20,141 nucleotides of DNA from Branchiostoma floridae. Lineage: Eukaryota; Chordata; Leptocardii; Amphioxiformes; Branchiostomatidae. A model generated the notes under the pieces. The model saw nothing but the letters and a program-made list of their open reading frames with translations, did not search any database and was not told where the DNA came from. The stretch lies in NCBI RefSeq assembly GCF_000003815.2, contig NW_023365882.1, positions 1 through 20,141 of the forward strand. Reading direction: 5' to 3'. How positions within the stretch are numbered: position 1 is the stretch's first letter; every line of letters begins with the position of its first letter. The translations under genes were made by a program, and so were the position numbers. Of the stretch, positions 1 to 8,661 are shown one piece after another.

Positions 1-536
1 ATTAGCGAATCTTTGTTCGAGGTGGCATTGATCAAGCAGTCCTTCTGTGTAGGGAATGCCCAAGCTTTGCAAGAGAGCCCCCTGGCTGAATATGATAAAA
101 GTGCAATCAATATTCAGGCTTTAAGAATTTTCCTAAGTTGTCTTTGAAAGATTCCAGCACGGCAGTTTATGATGTCATATGCACATGAGAGTTGATTGTT
201 CACTTCACCACGACCTCAAAAACCACCACGAACATCTTCCTTTTGTCTTCTACTTGCGCCGCATATGATATGGCTCCCCCTTCTCGGTTCATGTACCTAC
301 TATACAGTGTAACAGTGTTGTAATGATGAAATATTTGTGGTTGCAACGCATAAATACACAAAAATCCTTGCAAGATACACATTTATCCATGCTATGTACT
401 GTACCACACCATGATAGAAATGTAGTACTACACTACATATCCATCTAGAGTTGGATCAGTGACAGTTTATCACACCTGAACTGTCAAGGTCTAAAGTGGA
501 CTGTTCTGTCCATTAGCACGCCTAGGGATAAACAGG
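1..536. other. No gene recognised
   Basis: AT-rich sequence with scattered short frames only; no splice-bounded coding segment, RNA gene or repeat structure that I can support. Confidence 0.5.
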
Positions 537-845
537 TCCACTAGCCCTATTGTCCAGGGCAAGTGAAAGTGCTGTTCGGGCAAGTGCATGTCCTAACCCA
601 CTTGTCCGATCGGGCAAGTAAGATTTTTCCATTGATTTTAGTGCAATTTTGATATACTTGTTACTTTTTACAGTCATGACATCAAGCAATTGTCTACAGA
701 GAATTCCATTGCTGGAAGTGAAAATGCATATACTAGTAACAGTGACATTTGAATTTTGGGCAAGTGAAAAATTGGTTCAGGCAAGTACATTTTTTATGTG
801 CTTGCCTGATAGGACAAGTGGATTTTAGAAAACTTGTTCAACCCT
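537..845. repeat. GGGCAAGT-rich dispersed element candidate
   Basis: GGGCAAGT occurs near 558, 578, 613 and 757, with variants GGCAAGT (780), CTTGCC (803) and GGACAAGTGG (812). The left boundary TCCACTAGCCCTAT and the right boundary (reverse complement TCCACTTGTCCTAT followed by CAGGCAAG) look like degenerate inverted ends. There is no coding capacity. The boundaries are approximate. Confidence 0.5.
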
Positions 846-2943
846 GCCCCTGCTGAGTAACCAGTAAGTGGTTTCTGACTGGCAGTTCGTAGAGGTGCCG
901 TGTTTTCTATTACAGTATGTGACTACAGTACAGTACTGGGAGTACATTTAAGTTCGCGGGATGGCGCTACTGCAAACTCAAAACCAAGTTGCGAACACTC
1001 TATTTTCCCGCTAACACAAAATTAAATACCGCAAACAAAAATGCATTTACAGCATATGAATTCTTTTGTGCCTTCCCCTTTGTGCAATTTTCTGAAAATA
1101 TTCCCTTTCTCCCTTAACAACATAATACCTTGACTTTAGTTGAAATTTTTTGTCACATCCACCTCATTCCTTCATTGAACATCTATGAGTTCCACCTACG
1201 TTAATGATGTCCTCTCAAATCATCACTGTGAGCCACCATTGTCAGTACTTCAAGAATGAAACTCTCAAACTGAATGGATCTTTCCTGGCTCCAAAAAGAT
1301 GGTCTCTAATTGGTCAATGTCTCCAGAAGGGTCCTTAGAAACAAAGGGCTGTCTGCAGACAAGGACTTCTCTTTCTCTTCCATTTGTCACAGTTCTCCCC
1401 AGGGAGGAGGGATAATTGGTGGAACTGCCAATTAGCTGACATTTCTGTAGACTCAATGGCTTCTGATGAATGGATCGAAAGTTGCAAATCTAGCAATTAC
1501 TCCTCTGGCATAATCACATAAACATCTTTAAAAATGGCCAACTAATCCAAATGACACATCAACATTTCATCTTTCTTAACATATAGAATACCACTTCAAG
1601 AAGATATAAACTGGACAAAAATAAACAACAGCCCTAAAACAGTATATAGCAATTCATGTAGATTTCAGCATTTTCAAGTGGGGTCAAACATGTGGGTAAC
1701 CCTTCTTTCTTTACAACAGGGGGTGCTGGCACTTCCTGGAACAGCCTACTTTGAGGCCTGTGTACCAAAGGCTGCTGGGATTGTCAGCATGAAGGAATGG
1801 GAGAGAGGCACGAAGGAATAAAATCACTGCAAGCCATTACACAATTCCTTTTTGACTGAGACAGGGGGATATGGGAGAAAAGCACACATTGTACTACAAT
1901 TAACATAACAGTCATATTATGTTTACCTTTTGTAATAAAGCTAGCCTTGACTACAATTTTAGTACATTGTTGCATTTTGAACATTTTCATTGATTTTGCT
2001 GATTTTCACAAAAGAGGACAATTACAGATTATTACTCCAGATGCCAACAAATAAGCCTTTATCATAATTCCACTGACATGTAACACTAATATTTCCATGA
2101 AAAGAGGATAATCTGAGTAGGCCACATTTGAATCCAATCTTACTCACTGGGACTCTACCTCCTACCAACTTGTAACTGTAGTTATTTACAGTTATATGGT
2201 AGCAATTGTTCTTTTCATTTCAATCACAAAACAGGAACTCTTTATATGTAAATACATTTTTTTTACTTTTGAATTCTAGTCTATGAACTTCATTTTCTTT
2301 CTCTGTAAAAATATTTCCATGTCCATACTTTAAGTAACCATTACTTCTGCTATACTAAAATGTAAAATTATGTTCTTTTTTAACGAATTACCAGTAATAA
2401 TCGATCTTGAAATTTAAGGGATTGATAGCACTTATTCTTTGCTCCTCTCCTAGCACGTTTAATACAGTGACCAGGGCATGCCCCCCTCCCTCCAGAAAAC
2501 CTACCCCCTGAGTACTTTGTCCATGTGTTTTGTGTCTCCTGTATTCCTTTGTCCCCACCCCAGACACTTTTGTTCTCTGTCTCAGGCTGTGAAAAGCTTT
2601 TTGTGATGCATAAAATAGCCTTTAATTAAGTCTTGTACCAGCATATATCAAGGATTATATCAGTGTGCATTTGACCCATTGCGAAGACACTCAACACAGG
2701 CTACAGGACTGGTGAGGTGAGGAAGAAGCTCAACTGGTGAGGCAGGGAAGGAAAATTTCACACCTTTAGCTTTTAAGTTAACATTTCTAAGATTAGCACT
2801 CCCTTAATAAAGTTAATGTTGACTTTTAGGCTATGGATCAATCGCACCATGATACCTGTAATCACATGATTCTGAAGTTATCCATCTTACATCGATCTGA
2901 ATATCAACTAGAGTTCAACGAACCCATCTCTTCGCCAAATAAT
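846..2943. other. No gene recognised
   Basis: About 2.1 kb of AT-rich sequence. The longest frames are about 60-70 codons on the minus strand, without domain character. It could be UTR or intergenic sequence of a gene beyond the left edge, but nothing here decides that. Confidence 0.5.
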
Positions 2944-3037
2944 CATGCCTTTATTCAAGACTTTAAGGTCTTATTCATGTATTACTAAATCATGCCTTTA
3001 TTTAAGACTTTAAGGTCTTATTCATCTATTACTAAAT
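2944..3037. repeat. 47-bp tandem duplication (2 copies)
   Basis: Two adjacent copies starting CATGCCTTTATT at 2944 and 2991 differ at only a couple of positions. Each contains the near-palindrome AAGACTTTAAGGTCTT. No coding function is visible. Confidence 0.85.
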
Positions 3038-3216
3038 AGTACCTACCCCCAAACCCCACAAATGCTACCAAAACAAGACCTGATTGTACAAGATGACCTG
3101 ATAGCACCCCTGGTCAATCAGAATTTCAAGCTTTTCAGTGTCCAGCTCACGGCTTGTCAGTGTTTCCTCCAGCAAAAACATCTGTCAAACAGATGTGTCC
3201 ATAGATATAGGTCAAG

Positions 3217-3980
3217 TGAGATACATGTATATACAAAACAGTTTATTTCTGTTAATTGGCCACTGATTACAATTAAATGCATCTTTCCATGTAGATTATT
3301 ATTTTAAGTACTCATTCTATCTACATACCAAAAAATCCTGATGATCCGTCAACACGTTCTCGAGTTATTCTCGTTCAAAGTTTGAAAGGAAATCGGTGCC
3401 TGCAGTTCCCAAAAAGCCGCTAGGGGGTCCAAACTCACAGCACTTACTCTCTGCCCCAAGGGCTATCTACCACTCAAAAATCATGACCACAGCATATCCA
3501 AAACACGAAGTGTCAAAAATAAAAGTTTTGCTGCAGTACCTTAGGCAGTCACTAGGGGGCCCATTATCGAACTTGACCTTCGTTTTCTTGACCCCCACCC
3601 ACCTACCAAATATCATCAGGATCCATTCAAGGGTTCTCGAGTTATCTTGCTTACAGACAAACGCACTTACATACAAATCCCGCTACAGCGCCGTAGGTAA
3701 GAGCCAAGTAAACCATTTTCGCACTTGACCTTCCTCTCCAAAACCGCTACACACCTACCAAGTTTCTTGAAAATCGCCCAGCTAGATTTTGACTTATGCT
3801 GCCCAAAACAAACTGCAAAAAACATACCAAGCTCGCTGCAGTACCGTAGGAAAACGCCAGGTAAACCGTTTTCGAACTTGGCATTCCTTTCGACAACCGC
3901 TACACACCTACCAAAAATCACAAAGTTCCATCTACAATTTCTCGAGTTATATGCTGTAACAAGGAGGTTGAACCTCCTTG
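3217..3980 (-). repeat. Dispersed repeat family, minus-orientation copy
   Basis: Read on the minus strand it starts with a perfect hairpin, CAAGGAGGTT and AACCTCCTTG around one base (3960-3980). Then come two degenerate sub-modules (3828-3915 and 3675-3765) sharing CACACCTACC and GTAAACC words, a module with GGATCC, GGTAGGTGGG and CTAGNGNCTNCCTAAGGTACTGCAG words, and a tail containing ATGCATTTAATTGTAATCAG and GAAATAAAC. Modules and tail match the plus-orientation copy near 5390-6209. Open frames here (for example 3396-3728 and 3725-4036) lie within the repeat and are not genes. Confidence 0.7.
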
Positions 3981-4428
3981 ATCAGAAAATGTCATGCTTA
4001 GTACCTTGTACAATTGTTGGCAATGTTGCGCGATAAATTATTATAAAACTCATACCCAATATGTTTTACTGCTGTGAACAACAAACAGATGTTCAATGTA
4101 TTAGTGACACGGCGCAATCACTGGTTTATTACATTTATAAGAGAATCTTTTCACAACACAATGTCCTGTTGTCTGTATGAAATGAATGACAAGGGGAGAG
4201 GAGGCAACACAAGGGAAAACCACATGACACACAAAGCTGACACTGCATCAGAAAGGCCTGCTTGTTCTGCCATACACTCCCCCCAAAAAGGGAAGCATTC
4301 TTTGTGTGTGGCGTGAAATGTGAATTCTATCCCTGTCTATCATTTTGCCATATGATCTGCCAAGCTTTTTCTAAGTAGGCCAGCAGTCTCTGGATTTTCT
4401 TGTAGTTGCCATATTGAAGCTACCGGTA

Positions 4429-4893
4429 NNNNNNNNNNNNNNNNNNNNNNNNNNNNNNNNNNNNNNNNNNNNNNNNNNNNNNNNNNNNNNNNNNNNNNNN
4501 NNNNNNNNNNNNNNNNNNNNNNNNNNNNNNNNNNNNNNNNNNNNNNNNNNNNNNNNNNNNNNNNNNNNNNNNNNNNNNNNNNNNNNNNNNNNNNNNNNNN
4601 NNNNNNNNNNNNNNNNNNNNNNNNNNNNNNNNNNNNNNNNNNNNNNNNNNNNNNNNNNNNNNNNNNNNNNNNNNNNNNNNNNNNNNNNNNNNNNNNNNNN
4701 NNNNNNNNNNNNNNNNNNNNNNNNNNNNNNNNNNNNNNNNNNNNNNNNNNNNNNNNNNNNNNNNNNNNNNNNNNNNNNNNNNNNNNNNNNNNNNNNNNNN
4801 NNNNNNNNNNNNNNNNNNNNNNNNNNNNNNNNNNNNNNNNNNNNNNNNNNNNNNNNNNNNNNNNNNNNNNNNNNNNNNNNNNNNNNNNNNNNN
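4429..4893. other. Assembly gap, 465 N
   Basis: Unresolved bases between the two inverted repeat copies; any frame crossing it is an artefact. Flanks 4037-4428 and 4894-5389 show no recognisable gene. Confidence 0.99.
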
Positions 4894-5389
4894 GGGGAAA
4901 AGGCACGACAGAGCAGAAATACGATAATGCAACAATCGAGACCTGCCACACTGGTCAGAAAACAAGCTTCTCAACCTTGGCCCATTGTTGCTGGGTATTA
5001 TACAGACCGTGCCTTGTTACTGTCATTCAATATGTTTGCATGCTAAACGGTTGAATGGCACCCATTCATGGCGGTCAGTGTAAATATAATTGTAACGTTA
5101 GGGGACACAGCATATGATTGGATGTACTGAGATCTTGGATTTTACGAATATAAATTATGTATTTTGGTAATAGAGAATGGTAGTTAGATAACTAAGGACC
5201 TTCTCGGTCTGGCACCTGTAAGACATTTTCGCACGCTCCAACAAAACAGTAAATTTAGTTCCCTTTTGAGTATAGTTTACAGACAAAACATGGCCGCTAC
5301 GGTGCTGGGTGTCAATGGTGATACGAAGCGGCTCTAATTGCTAAACTGGACCCCTTTTGAACTGCAGGCACCTATTTCCTTTCAAACTT

Positions 5390-6209
5390 TGGACGAGAAT
5401 AACACGAGAACATGTTGGCGGATCAGCTTGATTTTTGGTATGTTGATAGAATAAGTGATGACTTACATAATGTAATACTAATTATGCAAACCCGCAGCTA
5501 ATTTGCATGATTAATGAGGAAAGTACATAAATCCATGCCAACAGCATATAACTCGAGACGCTGAGTATGGAGTTTCATGATATTTGGTATTTGAGTAGCA
5601 GTTGCAGAAAGGAAGGTCGTGTTCGAAAATAGTTGGCGTAGCATTTTTCGTTAGGACGGTAGCCGGCTGAGTGTGTGCGTCCGTTTGTGGAATGCATAAC
5701 TTGAGAAGCCTTAAAAGAATCCTAATAATGTTTGTTATGTCTGTTATTAGTTATGTCTGTTACCAGTGACCTGTACCTAGCCCGTCGAGGCATGAATGTA
5801 CAATAAAGGTCTTTCATTCATTCATTCATTCAATAATATTTGGTAGGTGGATAGGGGTCAGGACAACAAAGGTCAAGTATGACAGTGGGCCTCCTAGCGG
5901 CTTCCTAAGGTACTGCAGCATAACTTCAATTTTTGACATGTCGTGTTCTGAACATGCTGTGATCGTGATTTTTGAGTGGTAGATAACCTAAGTGATGACT
6001 TACATCATGTAATACTAATTATACAAATCAACAGCTAATTTGCATAGTTAATGAGGAAAGTTCAGAAATCCACTGAATTCCATGATAGGACTTTCAAACT
6101 TGTTTGTATTTTGGCTGAAAGGTACTTCAGATAATAATCTACATGGAAAGATGCATTTAATTGTAATCAGTTGCCAATTAACAGAAATAAACTTTCTCTA
6201 TATATCTCA
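5390..6209 (+). repeat. Dispersed repeat family, plus-orientation copy
   Basis: It contains the same modules as 3217-3980 (GAGAATAACACGAGAAC, GGCGGATCAG, TTTTTGGTATGT, CCTAGCGGCTTCCTAAGGTA, ATTTGCAT plus TTAATGAGGA) and ends with the same tail: ATCTACATGGAAAGATGCAT, AATTAACAGAAATAAAC, ATCTCA. It is interrupted by the LINE fragment at 5730-5831. Confidence 0.7.
5730..5831 (+). mobile_element. 5'-truncated LINE 3' tail (CR1/L2-like) with ATTC repeat end
   Basis: The segment ends ACCTAGCCCGTCGAGGCA, AATGTACAATAAAGGTC, then a TTCA tandem run (5813-5831). Short tandem 3' repeats after AATAAA are typical of CR1/L2-type LINEs (family knowledge). AATAAT flanks it at 5724-5729 and 5832-5837, a likely target duplication, and the surrounding repeat (CCTAATGATATTTGG elsewhere) is restored if the segment is removed. 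Confidence 0.7.
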
Positions 6210-6218
6210 TATTTATAT

Positions 6219-6281
6219 GGAGTCGGCCAGCCAGTAAATACATTGTGGGCCTTTTAATGTATTTACTGGCCGGCCGACTCC
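6219..6281. repeat. 26-bp-arm hairpin
   Basis: Arms 6219-6244 and 6256-6281 are inverted repeats with a single mismatch (A6229 against the G expected from the other arm), separated by an 11-nt loop. The right arm runs directly into the partial MITE copy. It is probably a fold-back end or an inverted duplication of the MITE interior. Confidence 0.85.
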
Positions 6282-6355
6282 TCTAGCGTACTATTGACTC
6301 TATTTGTCCAATTTCTACAATTAGACCACCGATCCACGAATCCTGGTAGAGGCTA
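6267..6355 (-). mobile_element. Partial or rearranged copy of the 9-bp-duplication MITE
   Basis: From TGGCCGGC through CTAGCGTACTATTGACTC to CCTGGTAGAGGCTA it matches the second half of the 17076-17232 copy, including the terminal TIR. The other half is replaced by a hairpin arm (6219-6281) and no opposite TIR is present, so it is a truncated or recombined derivative. Confidence 0.7.
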
Positions 6356-6989
6356 AGGTTCCGTGACAAACTCGCCAAACCATAATCACAACCATGTCAC
6401 ACTTGATACAAACACAAACAATCCAACGTGAAAAAACATAATTACGTCAGGGAGTATGTCACTTGTGGACACTTGTTTTTTTTTCAGTTTACAGAAAAAA
6501 ATATTGCCGCTACGGGGTTGGATGACAATGGCCTTGCGAAGCGGCTGGGACACCATTTTTGCCGAACCAATCCTATGGAAAAGAAACCAGACGATGAAGG
6601 AATGTTGGGACCACATCAAGGTTTTATTACTACAACATTATTCATGGCTTACCGTAGTTCTGTTCATCATGAAGTAACTAAAGCATTAGGCTCTGGCGTT
6701 GTACAGAGTATGTTAAAATAGGAAATTTTGGTTGAAGGGAGACTGCAGATTCATAAAGAATTGATGAATGAATGATTAACCCTATTCAGACCGGGGGGGG
6801 GGGCTATTGAGGCCTTCGCCAACTTTCATGTCACATAACGTCAGAACGGCTTACGCTAAAGCCACCAAATTTCGCGAGTTTTCCTAAAATTTAGTTGGCA
6901 ACAATTTGAAGAAGATTGGACTATTTTTCCATTTTTTTCCATTTTTCCATTTCCATTTTGTTTCCCGTTCACGCGGCTTGGGTATATAT

Positions 6990-7375
6990 TAGGGCTGGGT
7001 ACCGGTACGATGTACCGGAACAAAACTGGTTTTTCTTCTTGGACCGGTTCAGAAATACCGGACCTGAAAAAAAAAATGGTAGACCGAGCTTATAGGTCCA
7101 AGAAAATAACAACGACGAAGTAGAGGACAGTTGATAGTCATTTTTGTCAAGTTTTTACAGTCAAACTTAGTCTAACTTAACAGAGGCAGTTAGCGATGTT
7201 TACTTGAAGATAGGATACTCCACCAGACAGATTCCTTTGTAGCGAAATGGACAAATATTTTGAGTATTACCTATTCACAAAAAATTAGGTCCAGGTTCAG
7301 GTCCGGACCTGGACCTGATCATCTGGACCTGAACCGGACCTGGACCTGAGTTTTTTGTACCGGTACCCACCCCTA
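6990..7375. mobile_element. 386-bp non-autonomous hAT-type element with 8-bp target duplication
   Basis: Left TIR TAGGGCTGGGTACCGGTAC; the right end in reverse complement is TAGGGGTGGGTACCGGTAC (18 of 19 match). It is flanked by GTATATAT at 6982-6989 and 7376-7383, a perfect 8-bp duplication typical of hAT transposons. The interior has repeated AGGTCC/GGACCT words and a 10-bp TTCTTGGACC/GGTCCAAGAA inverted pair. No transposase is encoded. It sits inside the larger 6779-8331 element. Confidence 0.88.
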
Positions 7376-7658
7376 GTATATATAATAACATCGATGCCCT
7401 GTAGACATCGTTCCTCCGGAAACTTGTCAACTGCAGCATCCTATTTTCATTTGCCACCGTCTTAGAAGCCACTATGCTCAGTTCAACATGTTTGGCTTCC
7501 TGGAACACTTCAACCGCCGCACTGAACTCGGCCCAAGTAGAAAATACAGCACTCGTCTATGTCAACACCATGTTGTCTTGGGTGAGAGAGAGACTGACGT
7601 ATAATGGCGGGAAAATCATGTGACCAGCTCTAATAATTGGCTGGCATTTGGCATCCCG

Positions 7659-7706
7659 GTGTGTCAATAGCCAAATCGCTATTGACACACTCAGTGTGTC
7701 AATAGC
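7659..7706. repeat. Three-fold 13-bp alternating inverted repeat
   Basis: GTGTGTCAATAGC at 7659-7671, its exact reverse complement at 7678-7690, and the first sequence again at 7694-7706. The middle arm can pair with either neighbour (loops of 6 and 3 nt), giving two mutually exclusive hairpins. Confidence 0.9.
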
Positions 7707-8514
7707 TACGGCGTAAATGAAATCTTATATTATAAGAATATCTTTCATAATTAAATATGAATAAATTATGGTAATTTGATGACGTAATCGGCCAAAATCC
7801 AAGTTTCCGGATCCTATGACCAGATCAAGAATAACTAGCTTATTATCCCCGAAAAGTCGTAACTATCCGTTATTTTTTCATCAAAAAAAGGTTTAAATGA
7901 ACGTTTTTAGTCTACTTAGTCTTTTGCGATTATTTTCTGAAAAAAAAATGTATTTTTGAAAATTCGATGTTCGGTTTTATGACGTCATTTTGACATCAAT
8001 GATGTTGCTATTGGCAACACAAGTCGTAACAAAGATTATAATTCTGTTATCTGAACTTACTGTTACATTTTTGTAGCATACCTTGAAGTTTTCTGGGAAT
8101 ACCCTTTTTTCATGGCCAATATAGTCAAATTGATGACGTCATAATTACATCATATTACGACATAATAGTGTCAGATTTCTTAAGATATTTAAATGCTATG
8201 TCTACATCATTCTCTGCAATAGGATAAGTCGTTTGCGAGTTAAAGAAAAGTTACAGGAGTTAGAAAGGGCGGGCCTCAAAAGACCCCCCCCCCCGTCCAG
8301 GGATGACCACAAAAGCCCAGTCTGAATAGTGCTGAACGGTCAATGGTAAAATATTAATTATCTGTTCTAGAATACTTATGTTTGAAAGTCAACCTTAATC
8401 TCCGTTTTTATTTCTTATTGATGTTACTACATTTTGAACTAAGCATTTCCGTCTGCTTGGAAAGAATAACACAGTTACAAGGTAGGAATAAAACTGACTT
8501 TCCTTTAGTACACA

Positions 8515-8661
8515 ATGGTGGTGGCTGTGTCCATCATGGTATTCCTGTGGTTCACACAAGTTCACCGTTACCTGTACAACGTCTTGTACGGGCCGTTCGT
8601 CCTCAGCGAACAGGAGATTGTGGACACTACACGCCGCAACTTGTGGAAACAGTACGTTCAG
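8515..8661 (+). CDS. RING-H2 gene exon 1: N-terminal anchor
   Basis: 49 codons starting MVVAVSIMVFLWF, a short hydrophobic stretch suited to a signal anchor, followed by a basic/aromatic segment (HRYLYNVLYGPF). The donor is CAG|GTAAGG, phase 0. A pyrimidine-rich acceptor (TTTCCTTTAG) ends at 8508, so the exon as transcribed probably begins at 8509 and its first 6 nt are 5' UTR. This implies a noncoding, or less likely coding, upstream exon that I could not locate. Confidence 0.75.

Larger units (their letters stand above)
6779..8331. mobile_element. About 1.55-kb TIR element with G/C homopolymer ends (non-coding)
   Basis: Left end CTATTCAGACCGGG, a G run and TTGAGGCC (6782-6814). The right end, read in reverse complement, is CTATTCAGACTGGG, an intervening 20-odd bp, a G run and TTTTGAGGCC (8268-8329). 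The matching order of CTATTCAGAC, G run and TTGAGGCC at opposed ends argues for terminal inverted repeats. No transposase frame is visible. I found no clear target duplication, so exact ends are uncertain by a few bases. It hosts the nested hAT element and the triple repeat at 7659-7706. Confidence 0.6.

Noticed and set aside
1265-1990. Two minus-strand frames of 63 and 68 codons
   Set aside because: No domain character, no convincing splice borders, and length expected by chance in this sequence.
2944-3037. Repeat-spacer array such as a CRISPR
   Set aside because: Only two abutting copies with no spacer, in a eukaryotic intron-bearing genome; a plain tandem duplication.
3396-4036. Overlapping plus- and minus-strand open frames of about 70-110 codons
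   Set aside because: They lie wholly inside the dispersed repeat copy, and their peptides simply repeat the translated module words; no domain and no splice logic.
4340-5046. Several frames of about 190-210 codons
   Set aside because: Nearly all residues are undetermined because the frames run through the 465-N gap.
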